A DNA stretch of 64,000 nucleotides from Nocardia terrae (GTDB taxonomy: Bacteria > Actinomycetota > Actinomycetes > Mycobacteriales > Mycobacteriaceae): contig NZ_WRPP01000011.1 of the NCBI RefSeq assembly GCF_009760405.1, positions 212,199 to 276,198 on the forward strand. The letters run 5' to 3'. Under the pieces are notes generated by a model. It searched no databases. It was not told the origin of the DNA and saw only the letters and a list, made by a program, of their open reading frames with translations. The translations under genes were made by a program, and so were the position numbers. The stretch's first letter is position 1; each line of letters begins with the position of its first letter. Shown piece after piece: positions 55,191 to 64,000 of this stretch.

Positions 55191-55235
55191 GTGTGGGGGT
55201 ATCCCCGACACCCAGAAACATACCCCCCGTGGGTA
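55191..55235. promoter_or_regulatory. Two inverted repeats, candidate CsoR-type copper operators
   Basis: One repeat, GTGTGGGGGTATCCCCGACAC (55191-55211), is palindromic except for one mismatch and its centre. A second, TACCC-N5-GGGTA (55221-55235), follows 9 bases later. The GTATCCCC/GGGTAC flavour fits the G/C-tract operators of CsoR copper repressors. They lie in the 134-base region between copZ (-) and ispE (+). No csoR gene is in the window. Confidence 0.6.
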
Positions 55236-55276
55236 CCTTGCGCAAGTACTCGAACGGGAAATCTGTCGACTAGGCT

Positions 55277-56206
55277 GTGCGCGTGCTCTCAGTTGTGCCC
55301 AGCCCGCTCGTCGTGCGCGCGCCCGCGAAGGTGAACCTGCACCTCGGCGTGGGCGACCTGCGCGAGGACGGCTACCACGACCTCACCACCGTGTTCCAGG
55401 CGTTGTCGCTGTCCGACGACGTCCAGATCGCGCCGTCCTCGGCCCTGCGGGTGAAGGTCACCGGCGAAGGCGCCGACGACGTGCCCACCGATCGCGGCAA
55501 TCTGGTCTGGCAGGCCGCGGTCAAACTCGCCGATATGGCCGGGCGCGCGCCGCTGGTGGAATTCGCCATCACCAAGGGCATTCCGGTGGCGGGCGGCATG
55601 GCCGGCGGCAGCGCGGACGCCGCCGCGGCCCTGGTCGGACTGAACGATCTCTGGGAGATCGGCCTCGGCCGTACCGAATTGTCCGAGATCGCAGCCGAAC
55701 TGGGCAGCGACGTCCCCTTCTCCCTGCACGGCGGCACCGCGCTCGGCCGCGGTCGCGGCGAGAAACTGCTCCCGGTGCTGTCCCGCAATACCTTTCACTG
55801 GGTGCTGGCGCTGGCCAAGGACGGCCTGTCGACCCCGGCCGTCTTCCGCGAACTGGACCGATTGCGCGAGGTCGGCGACCCGCCGCGGCTCGACAGCCCG
55901 GAGGAACTGCTGCAGGCCCTGGCCTCCGGCGAGGCCAAACAGCTCGCCCCGCTGCTGGGCAACGACCTGCAGGCGGCCGCCCTCTCGCTGAAACCCGAAC
56001 TGCGCCGGACCCTGCGCGCGGGCGTCACCGCGGGCGCGCTGGCGGGCATCGTCTCCGGCTCCGGCCCGACCTGCGCCTTCCTCTGCGAGAGCGAGGATGC
56101 TGCGGTCACCGTCGCCGCCGAACTCGCGGGCGCGGGGGTGTGCCGCAGCGTGCGCACCGCCTACGGGCCTGTCCCGGGTGCGCGTCGCATTGTCGGTGAC
56201 AACTGA
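55277..56206 (+). CDS. ispE: 4-diphosphocytidyl-2-C-methyl-D-erythritol kinase
   Basis: This 309-residue GHMP kinase phosphorylates CDP-methylerythritol in the non-mevalonate isoprenoid pathway. It has APAKVNLHLGVG near the N terminus (substrate/ATP site), the GHMP loop PVAGGMAGGSADAAAAL and a late GIVSGSGPTCAF motif. The GTG at 55277 is used, with an alternative GTG two codons later; the TAGGCT just before may be a -10 element of a leaderless transcript. In mycobacteria ispE directly follows ksgA (Rv1010-Rv1011). Here 17 kb separates them. Confidence 0.95.
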   Translation: MRVLSVVPSPLVVRAPAKVNLHLGVGDLREDGYHDLTTVFQALSLSDDVQIAPSSALRVKVTGEGADDVPTDRGNLVWQAAVKLADMAGRAPLVEFAITKGIPVAGGMAGGSADAAAALVGLNDLWEIGLGRTELSEIAAELGSDVPFSLHGGTALGRGRGEKLLPVLSRNTFHWVLALAKDGLSTPAVFRELDRLREVGDPPRLDSPEELLQALASGEAKQLAPLLGNDLQAAALSLKPELRRTLRAGVTAGALAGIVSGSGPTCAFLCESEDAAVTVAAELAGAGVCRSVRTAYGPVPGARRIVGDN

Positions 56207-56334
56207 TCTCGTAACTGCGGGGGCAACTCGTCGGGGACGGGCTGAGTCTCTCCGTACGCGACCGCCGGTCCGCAACGGCCGGTGAGTAGGCTCTTGCAGT
56301 TCGGTAAAAAGACACGGAGAGGCGGGACTGTCCC

Positions 56335-58134
<1,800 letters not shown>

Positions 58135-58148
58135 CCGATTGTCGCGGG

Positions 58149-59012
58149 CTACCCGTGCTGTTCGAGCGCCTGCGAGTCGAGCACCGGCACGGGCAGGCAG
58201 GTGCGCACGAATCCCGCACCGAAGGAACTCAATTCGATGGTGCGATAGAGCACCTTGGTGCCGAAGCTCGCGCGCTTGAGCAGTCGGCGCACCTCGGGCA
58301 TGGCTTCCAGCAGCTGGTACCGGTTGGGGTTGCCGAGGGCTTCGCGGGTGAGGTGGATGAGGCCGAGGCGGTCCAGGTTGGCCAGGTACTCGGTGATCCG
58401 GTTCGGGTAGCGCAGCGCGGCGTCCTCGCCGAGGAGGTTGAAAGTGCCGCGGTGCGAGGTCCTTCCGGCGCGCACCTCCACCGCGGGCTGCGGGCCGTCC
58501 AGGTAGAGGTGGCGGACGATGCGCGCCTCGTCCGGCGTGATCTCGCCGAGGATGCGGGCGTAGGCGGTGTGATGGTGGTTGTCGTCGTCGGCGTGGAAAT
58601 CGGCCGAGCGGCGTAGCAATTCGGCCCCGCGGGCCCGCAATGCGTTGGTGGGACTGGAATCCGGGACGCTCTCGGCGGTCTCGGTCACGCCGACACCCAG
58701 CGCCTGGCGCACCGAATGCCGCACCTGCGCACCGGCTTCGGACAGGATCGCGCGCGGCGGCTGCCCGGCCATGCTGCCGCGCAACACGACCGAGGTCACG
58801 CCCAGCGCGGTGTGCAGGCTCCAGAAGCTCGCCTCGACCGCCGCGGACACGGCCACCGCGACCACTCCGGCGGTCGCGCGCACGGGCCCCGCCGACGGGG
58901 GCTTCGCCTCGGGGGATACCGGCACCGGCAGCGGCGCGTCCTCGCGAACAGCGAGGTCGTTCCCGACGACGTCGAGATCGTCGTCGCCACTGCCGGATTC
59001 GGTTATAGCCAT
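58149..59012 (-). CDS. Abi-alpha/DUF4393-like protein, first paralogue
   Basis: This 287-residue protein has an acidic, disordered N terminus (about 1-50) and one hydrophobic, membrane-prone segment (about 45-80). The C-terminal domain resembles the Abi-alpha (DUF4393) family: YARILGEITPDEARIVRHLY, YLANLDRLGLIHL and YQLLEAMPEVRR. The same pattern is found in the protein at 60677-61552. Its start overlaps the end of the DUF445 gene by 10 bases, so they are cotranscribed. The name refers to phage abortive infection, but chromosomal copies in Nocardia and Mycobacterium have no proven role. Confidence 0.7.
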   Translation of the reverse strand: MAITESGSGDDDLDVVGNDLAVREDAPLPVPVSPEAKPPSAGPVRATAGVVAVAVSAAVEASFWSLHTALGVTSVVLRGSMAGQPPRAILSEAGAQVRHSVRQALGVGVTETAESVPDSSPTNALRARGAELLRRSADFHADDDNHHHTAYARILGEITPDEARIVRHLYLDGPQPAVEVRAGRTSHRGTFNLLGEDAALRYPNRITEYLANLDRLGLIHLTREALGNPNRYQLLEAMPEVRRLLKRASFGTKVLYRTIELSSFGAGFVRTCLPVPVLDSQALEQHG

Positions 59013-60325
59013 GTGCTCGCCACTCCTGTACCGAAGATCAGAAGGTGAGCGTAACCGGCGAAGAGGCCCAGCGCGCCGCCATGGACGAACAAAAGCCATT
59101 CATCCTGTTTGATGGCCGATCGCAGCATATCCACGAACTCCGGCGGGGGCAGCGCCGCCATTTGTTTGGCGATGTACTCCTGCACCTGCTTGCCCTGGCG
59201 CGCGTTGAACGCCGGATCGGCGAACGCGATGGGCGCGATGGTCATCGCCTCGGAGGTGAAAGAGTCCTGCAGCGAGTCGTATTCGCGCCCGCCCAGGGCG
59301 AACTTGACCACCGACTTGGCCGGGCCCAGCGCCCGATCGGCCGCGGGCTTGAGGGTGTCCTGGAGCATCTGCATGGTGCGGTCGGCGCGCGGCCCATTGA
59401 GCAGCTCGTCGCCGATATTGGCGACGGTCATGATCTCGCTGGCCACCAGATCCGCGTAGCCCTCGGTGATCTCGTCCTGCCGCTTGATCAGCAGGCCCTG
59501 CCGCCACGGGCACCACCACTTCGGGTAGGCCGGCGCGAAGATCATATTGATGCCGATCCAGTTGACCACCCAGCCGATGACCACGCCGCCGATCGGCAGC
59601 ACCACCAGCGACGACCAGCCGGTGAAGTGCAGGATGGCGACCAGCACCAGACCCATGGGCGCGCCGAAGTAGAAGCCGAAGTTCTGCATGAACCGCAGTT
59701 CCTTGGCCCCCAGCACCTGGAACACCGAGTTCAGCATCTGCGGTCGGGCCTGGAAGTAGCGGATGGTCATCGACTTCACGTCGAGCAGTTGATCGATGTT
59801 GTTCCCGAGTTCATCGGTGAGCTCGCGCAGGATGTCGGGCAGCTGCTCGCGCACCCGGCTGTGGATCATCTCCCGGACCCCACCCGGCAGGTTGTACCAG
59901 AGCTGCGGATGCTCGCGCTTGAGGATGTCCTCGACGATGTCGCGAATCTGCAAATCCGCGATTTCAACAAAATGTTCAGCGAGTTTGTCGGGCTCGAGTT
60001 CCCGATAGAAGTCGGCGACGTTCCCCAGTTTCGCCAGACCCTTGTCGACCGCGATGCTGGCCATCTTGTCCGCGCGCGACGGCACGATCCCCTGCCAGCC
60101 GAAGCGCCCGTCGTACTGCAGCAGCGGCAGCACCTGAATCCGCTTGGGCAGCAAGGGAAACACCGCGGCCAGACCGGGCACCCGGAACCCGTGGAACCGG
60201 ATCGGCTTGAACAGCATCAGGATGCCGGTCCAGTTGGTGATATAGCCGATCACGCCCGTGAACAGCGGGATCGTGATCAATTCCATCAGGAGAGTCGGAT
60301 GTACCCCAAAGACACTCTCTAGCAC
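59003..60325 (-). CDS. DUF445 family membrane protein
   Basis: This 440-residue protein has the DUF445 (YheB/YjiN-type) layout: an N-terminal membrane hairpin (MELITIPLFTGVIGYITNWTG with the GxxTNW motif), a long helical cytosolic region with coiled-coil character (about 90-225), a second membrane pair that repeats the motif (VIGWVVNWIGINMIF), and a C-terminal anchor (GGALGLFAGYAHLLIFG). The function is unknown. The GTG at 60325 has GGAGG 6 bases before it. It sits between two Abi-alpha-like genes, coupled to the first and divergent from the second. Confidence 0.85.
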   Translation of the reverse strand: MLESVFGVHPTLLMELITIPLFTGVIGYITNWTGILMLFKPIRFHGFRVPGLAAVFPLLPKRIQVLPLLQYDGRFGWQGIVPSRADKMASIAVDKGLAKLGNVADFYRELEPDKLAEHFVEIADLQIRDIVEDILKREHPQLWYNLPGGVREMIHSRVREQLPDILRELTDELGNNIDQLLDVKSMTIRYFQARPQMLNSVFQVLGAKELRFMQNFGFYFGAPMGLVLVAILHFTGWSSLVVLPIGGVVIGWVVNWIGINMIFAPAYPKWWCPWRQGLLIKRQDEITEGYADLVASEIMTVANIGDELLNGPRADRTMQMLQDTLKPAADRALGPAKSVVKFALGGREYDSLQDSFTSEAMTIAPIAFADPAFNARQGKQVQEYIAKQMAALPPPEFVDMLRSAIKQDEWLLFVHGGALGLFAGYAHLLIFGTGVASTWL

Positions 60326-60676
60326 GACACCCTCCTGCCGACCCGCAACGCACCGCCGTTGGCGTTGACAACCCCTCGGCGACTCGGACCTTACTGGCTC
60401 TTTAGGAATCGAGTCCAGCCGCGGAGTGTCTGAGTCGGAGATCTCAGTCACACTGTACGGCCTCGATGTTCCTGTATCTCGATGGGAACACGAGAATGGC
60501 GGGGACCACATCCATATCGGCGCTGTAACGGGTTGTGTTGGGGGTCATGCGTGTCGCAGGGGCGCGCGATGACTGGGGTAACCTTCGTCTGGCTTGCGGG
60601 TTCAACATGCCTGAAGGTCCGTCGGGGGCAATAATCTGTGAACGATTGGTTCACCTGGCGATATTCGGAGATGGAC
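60326..60676. other. Divergent control region between DUF445 and Abi-alpha genes
   Basis: These 351 bases hold the promoters of the two divergent units and no convincing gene; short open frames lack starts or family features. A GGGGGCAATAATCTGTG stretch near 60624-60640 could provide an alternative GTG start (60638) or a -10 element for the plus-strand gene. No large palindrome is seen. Confidence 0.5.
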
Positions 60677-61552
60677 GTGGCGGAAGACAGGATCCCGGGG
60701 CAGGACGTGGCCCGTCCGGGACCTCGTGCCGTGGAACGCAGTTCGGATGTGGAGAAGCGGCAGATCAGCAATGAGGCCCGCCTGATCCGCGGGGTCTTCC
60801 GGGCGGCGGGGTTGGCAGCCGGTACCGCGGTGCGGGGGACCGAGTGGGCGGTCGGCACCAGCTTCGAGATCACCAAACAGCTGACCCAGGCCGCGCTGGA
60901 CGGCGAGTCCTCCGCCGATATCGCCGAGCGCACGGGGGCGGCGCTCCGGTCCATCGCGCGCAGCGCGCTGGGCGTCACCGAGGGTTCGGTGCGCGAGATC
61001 GTCAGCTACGTACCGACTCCCATCGGCCAGCCGCAGCAGGCCATCACCACCGGGCTGCTGCGCTCGGCCACCAATGATGAGCTGCGCCGCCGCGGCGACG
61101 CGCTGCTGGCCCGCTCGGCCGACGTCTACTTCACCGAGGACGTGCACCCGGCCTACGACCGCATCCTCGATCAGCTCGCGCCGGACGAGGCGCGGATTCT
61201 GCGGTTCATGGCGTTGCAGGGCCCGCAGCCGTCGGTCGACGTGCGCACCAACCGGCCGCTGGGCATCGGCTCCGAGCTGGTCGCGGGCGATCTGACCTCG
61301 GTTCCGGAGCAGTCCGGCGTCCGCTACCCGGACCGATCGCGGCACTACCTGATCAACCTCAACCGTCTGGGCCTGACCATGACCTCGGAGGATCCGGTCA
61401 TCCTGTCCCGTTACATGGTGCTCGAGGTGCAGCCGATCGTCGAGCAGGCCCTGAAAAAGGCCGGTCGGGTCCCCAAGATCGTCCGAAAGAGCCTGCGCCT
61501 GACCGAGTTCGGTGAGGACTTCTGCAACACCTGCTTCAGCATCCAGGGCTGA
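60677..61552 (+). CDS. Abi-alpha/DUF4393-like protein, second paralogue
   Basis: This protein has about 291 residues and is related to the 58149 protein through its C-terminal domain: YDRILDQLAPDEARILRFMA, GPQPSVDVR (GPQPAVEVR there), HYLINLNRLGL and a shared helix before a LTEFGEDFCNTCF end. A hydrophobic, weakly amphipathic region lies near the N terminus. The GTG at 60677 is preferred because GGAG lies 6 bases before it; GTG 60638 and ATG 60671 are alternatives. It is divergent from DUF445. The arrangement suggests that all three act together at the membrane. Confidence 0.7.
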   Translation: MAEDRIPGQDVARPGPRAVERSSDVEKRQISNEARLIRGVFRAAGLAAGTAVRGTEWAVGTSFEITKQLTQAALDGESSADIAERTGAALRSIARSALGVTEGSVREIVSYVPTPIGQPQQAITTGLLRSATNDELRRRGDALLARSADVYFTEDVHPAYDRILDQLAPDEARILRFMALQGPQPSVDVRTNRPLGIGSELVAGDLTSVPEQSGVRYPDRSRHYLINLNRLGLTMTSEDPVILSRYMVLEVQPIVEQALKKAGRVPKIVRKSLRLTEFGEDFCNTCFSIQG

Positions 61553-61635
61553 CTCGGTATCCGGCTGATAGCGATCCGGTACAAATCCGTGCCGATCCCC
61601 AAAGGTTTCCTACACCTGATGGGATTGTTGATGGT

Positions 61636-62157
61636 ATGGATTCCGATGCCGTCGCAGCGATCAGCCGGCTGAAGTTCCGATACCTGCGGGCGTTGGACAC
61701 CAAGGCGTGGGACGAGTTCGCCGACACCATGATTCCGGAGGCCACCGCCACCTACAGCGAGTACCTCCAGTTCGAATCGCGCGACGCGTTCCTGGCCTTC
61801 ATGCGGAACACGCTCGGACCGCACGTGATCACCGAACACCGCTGCGACCATCCGGAAATCGACGTGGACGGGGACGAGGCGGTCGGCACCTGGTACCTCG
61901 CCGACACGGTGCTCATCCCGGGGCACAACATGCTGCTCCGCGGGGCCGCCTTCTACTCGGACCGCTACGTGCTGTGCGACGACGGCCGGTGGCGCATCGC
62001 CCACACCGGATACGAACGCACCTACGAGGTCGTGCTCTCGCTCTCCGACCTGCCGAGCCTGCGCCTGACGTCGAGCCGCTGGGGGCTGATCGCCCGCGAC
62101 CCCGCCGACTCGCCGCGCATCGAACCCAGCAGCGACGGGTCGGGCACGCTCGGCTGA
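61636..62157 (+). CDS. SnoaL-like (NTF2 fold) protein
   Basis: This 173-residue protein has the cone-shaped NTF2/SnoaL fold: an opening helix AISRLKFRYLRALDTKAWDEF, the strand GTWYLADTVLIPG and a WRIAHTGYERTYE sheet edge. Members are polyketide cyclases, dehydratases or hydrolases, or simple ligand binders. The C-terminal tail of about 40 residues is polar and atypical. No partner enzyme lies beside it. It ends 3 bases from the stop of prfC on the other strand. Confidence 0.82.
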   Translation: MDSDAVAAISRLKFRYLRALDTKAWDEFADTMIPEATATYSEYLQFESRDAFLAFMRNTLGPHVITEHRCDHPEIDVDGDEAVGTWYLADTVLIPGHNMLLRGAAFYSDRYVLCDDGRWRIAHTGYERTYEVVLSLSDLPSLRLTSSRWGLIARDPADSPRIEPSSDGSGTLG

Positions 62158-62160
62158 GCG

Positions 62161-63786
62161 TTACTCGGTTCCCGCGACCAGGAGTTCGAGGGTCAGCTTC
62201 GGCATTTCCTTGACGATGTACTGCAGCCGCCACTTGTCGCTGAACAGCGCCAGGATCGCGCCGTCGGTGCGGGTGAAGACCTCGACGCCGCGCTGGCGGC
62301 TGAGCTCCTCCGCCGATTCGGCGTCGGTGCGCCGCGCCAGCTGGAACGGCAGGAAGTCCAGCTGGGTCTCGACATTGAACTCGGATTGCATTCGGGCCGT
62401 GACGACTTCGAACTGCATGGGGCCGACCGCGGCCAGCACCGGCGAGGCGTCGCCGCGCGCGTCGTTGCGCAGCACCTGCACCACGCCCTCGGAGTCGAGC
62501 TGGTCCATGGCCTTGCGGAACTGTTTGTACTTGTCCGCGGTCTTGGCGCGCAGGGTGGCGAAGTGCTCGGGCGCGAAGGACGGGATCGGCGGGAACTCGA
62601 CCTTCTTGTCCACGAACAGGGTGTGGCCCGGGGCCAGCGCGGTCGCGTTCACCAGGCCGACCACGTCGCCCGGGTAGGCGGTGTCGACGGTGGTGCGCTC
62701 ACGGCCGAACACGGTCAGCGCGTATTTGGTGGCGAAGGGCCGCCCGGTCTGGGCGTGGGTCACCACCATGCCGCGCTCGAACTCGCCGGAGACGATGCGC
62801 ATGAACGCCAGCCGGTCGCGGTGCGCGGTGTCCATGCCCGCCTGCACCTTGAAGATGACGGCGCTGAACGGGGCGGTGGTCTCGCGCTCGTTGCCGTTGA
62901 CGTCCTTGCGCGAGCGCGGCGGCGGCGCGAGCTCGACCAGCGTCTCGAGGATCTGGCGCACACCGAAGTTCAGCATGGCCGAGGCGTAGATGACCGGCGA
63001 GGTGTGCCCGGCCAGGAACAGCTCCTGATCGTGGTCCTGTCCGGCGGCCGAGAGCAGTTCGCTCTCCTCTGCGGCATTGGTCCACGCGTCGCCCTCGCGC
63101 TCGGCGGCCTGCTCGGGCGTGTAGTGCTCCTCGGGGGCGATGGTCGCGCCGCCCGCGGTGCGGGTGAAGTGGATGTACTCGGTGGCCGCGCCCTCCTCGC
63201 CGCGGCGCAGCAGGCCGCGGAAGTCGCCGGCGATGCCGACCGGGAGGAACAGCGGGGTGGGCGTCAGGCCGATGCGGTCGACGATCTCGTCGAGCAATTC
63301 GAGGGGGGCCTGACCAGGGCGGTCCCACTTGTTGATGACGGTGATGACCGGGATGCCGCGATCGCGCGCGACCTGAAAGAGCTTGAGCGTCTGCGGTTCC
63401 AGGCCCTTGGCGGCGTCGATGAGCATGACCGCCGCGTCGACCGCGGTCAGCACACGGTAGGTGTCCTCGGAGAAGTCGGAGTGACCCGGGGTGTCCACCA
63501 GATTGATGACGCAGTCGCCGTATTCGAACTGCAGCGCCGTGGAGCTGACGGAGATACCGCGCGCCTTCTCCATCTCCATCCAGTCCGAGACGGTGGACTT
63601 GCGCCCGGCCTTGCCGTGGATGGCGCCGGCCTCGGAGATCACCTTGGCGTGCAGGGCAAGGGCTTCGGTGAGGGTGGATTTACCGGCGTCGGGATGGGAG
63701 ATCACCGCGAAGGTGCGCCGCCGCGCCGCCTCGTCGGCCAGCCGCCCGGAGGTGGCTGAGGGCGCGCTGGCAGTCGGGGAACTCAC
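62161..63786 (-). CDS. prfC: Peptide chain release factor 3
   Basis: This 541-residue translational GTPase removes RF1/RF2 from the ribosome after termination. G motifs are HPDAGKST (G1), DTPGHSDF (G3) and NKWDR (G4), followed by the RF3-specific domains with RDNNA-like NDARGDASPVLAAVGPMQFE and a C-terminal FSDKWRLQY. The GTG at 63786 has AGGAG 5 bases before it, which excludes the longer upstream frame. The gene is present in many but not all actinobacteria. It lies 105 bases downstream of the partial gene at the window edge, with a strong terminator hairpin between. Confidence 0.95.
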   Translation of the reverse strand: MSSPTASAPSATSGRLADEAARRRTFAVISHPDAGKSTLTEALALHAKVISEAGAIHGKAGRKSTVSDWMEMEKARGISVSSTALQFEYGDCVINLVDTPGHSDFSEDTYRVLTAVDAAVMLIDAAKGLEPQTLKLFQVARDRGIPVITVINKWDRPGQAPLELLDEIVDRIGLTPTPLFLPVGIAGDFRGLLRRGEEGAATEYIHFTRTAGGATIAPEEHYTPEQAAEREGDAWTNAAEESELLSAAGQDHDQELFLAGHTSPVIYASAMLNFGVRQILETLVELAPPPRSRKDVNGNERETTAPFSAVIFKVQAGMDTAHRDRLAFMRIVSGEFERGMVVTHAQTGRPFATKYALTVFGRERTTVDTAYPGDVVGLVNATALAPGHTLFVDKKVEFPPIPSFAPEHFATLRAKTADKYKQFRKAMDQLDSEGVVQVLRNDARGDASPVLAAVGPMQFEVVTARMQSEFNVETQLDFLPFQLARRTDAESAEELSRQRGVEVFTRTDGAILALFSDKWRLQYIVKEMPKLTLELLVAGTE

Positions 63787-63843
63787 GGGGGACTCCTTTT
63801 GTGCGGACGAGGCAACCGCACCAGGGTACGCGACCGGGTCCCC

Positions 63844-63883
63844 GGCCGGTCGCCCGGATCCACCGGGATCCGGGCGACCGGCC
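63844..63883 (-). terminator. Perfect 18-bp hairpin after the partial gene
   Basis: Arms 63844-63861 and 63866-63883 pair perfectly (GGCCGGTCGCCCGGATCC with its complement) around a 4-base loop, starting 9 bases after the stop codon of the minus-strand gene at the window edge. It lies upstream of prfC and should stop transcription before it. No T-run follows. Confidence 0.7.
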
Positions 63884-63891
63884 ACGGATCG

Positions 63892-64000
63892 CTAGGACAC
63901 CGAAGCGCCCACTCCGCCGGACTGGGCGGCGGCCGAGCCGGTCCCGGTGAGACCGTTCAGCAGCGGGGTGATCGAGCTGCTGCCGCTGCTGGTGCCCGAC
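63892..64000 (-). CDS. C-terminal end of a Ser/Gly-rich protein, cut by the window edge
   Basis: The minus-strand frame ending at TAG (63892-63894) encodes SGTSSGSSSITPLLNGLTGT and further Gly/Ser/Ala residues to GVGASVS. The composition suggests the tail of a secreted or cell-wall protein. Only 36 residues are visible, so no family can be named. Confidence 0.5.
   Translation of the reverse strand, partial: SGTSSGSSSITPLLNGLTGTGSAAAQSGGVGASVS

Overview
The window is a GC-rich actinobacterial chromosome segment, most likely from Nocardia. Two things point there. First, the core gene order arcA, pmt, rsmI, metG, tatD, rpfB, ksgA, ispE is the one I know from the mycobacterium/nocardia group (Mycobacterium tuberculosis Rv1001 to Rv1011). 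Second, it carries a gene set matching the nocardiolactone (nlt) beta-lactone pathway described in Nocardia. There is one tRNA gene (Ala, anticodon CGC). I saw no rRNA, no CRISPR array, no prophage and no recognisable transposase.

Layout. 1-5.3 kb: an NmrA-like oxidoreductase behind a duplicated palindromic operator, a small secreted protein, tRNA-Ala, a TetR regulator with a family-5 uracil-DNA glycosylase, a TRIC-type membrane protein and two coupled GyrI-like proteins. 5.5-10.3 kb: a likely operon of a FeeM/LuxI-like acyltransferase, an E1-like/nitroreductase fusion (like mycobacterial Rv1355c, MoeY) and a GAF-GGDEF-EAL cyclic-di-GMP enzyme (like Rv1354c). 10.5-16.6 kb: an SDR with a repeat-derived tail, soxR divergent from arcA, a GntR regulator, pmt and rsmI. 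16.6-33.4 kb: an accessory island between rsmI and metG, with a P450, a LysR-HTH/lipase fusion, a three-gene reductase/hydrolase operon, an MmpL transporter, the nltA-B-C-orf-D-acyltransferase operon and four regulators in two duplicated pairs. 33.6-38.5 kb: metG, tatD, rpfB, ksgA. 38.5-55.1 kb: a second accessory stretch between ksgA and ispE, with two paralogous secreted lipases around a secreted peptidase, an SDR behind a KstR-like box, a sigma factor without region 4, AraC/TetR regulators, a serine hydrolase, an XRE/DUF397 pair and a copper operon. 55.3-64 kb: ispE, an ABC-F ATPase, an Abi-alpha/DUF445/Abi-alpha group, a SnoaL-like protein, prfC and the end of a secreted protein gene cut by the window edge.

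How parts work together. NltA/NltB should condense two acyl-CoAs, NltD reduce the beta-keto acid and NltC close the beta-lactone. No OleB-type decarboxylase is present, so the lactone should persist. A condensation-fold acyltransferase directly downstream and an MmpL pump after it suggest that the lipid is modified and exported. The 5.5-10.3 kb operon pairs a predicted acylated small-molecule synthesis machinery with cyclic-di-GMP turnover. A family of imperfect hairpin repeats occurs at four places: between genes at three, and once inside the 3' end of an SDR gene.
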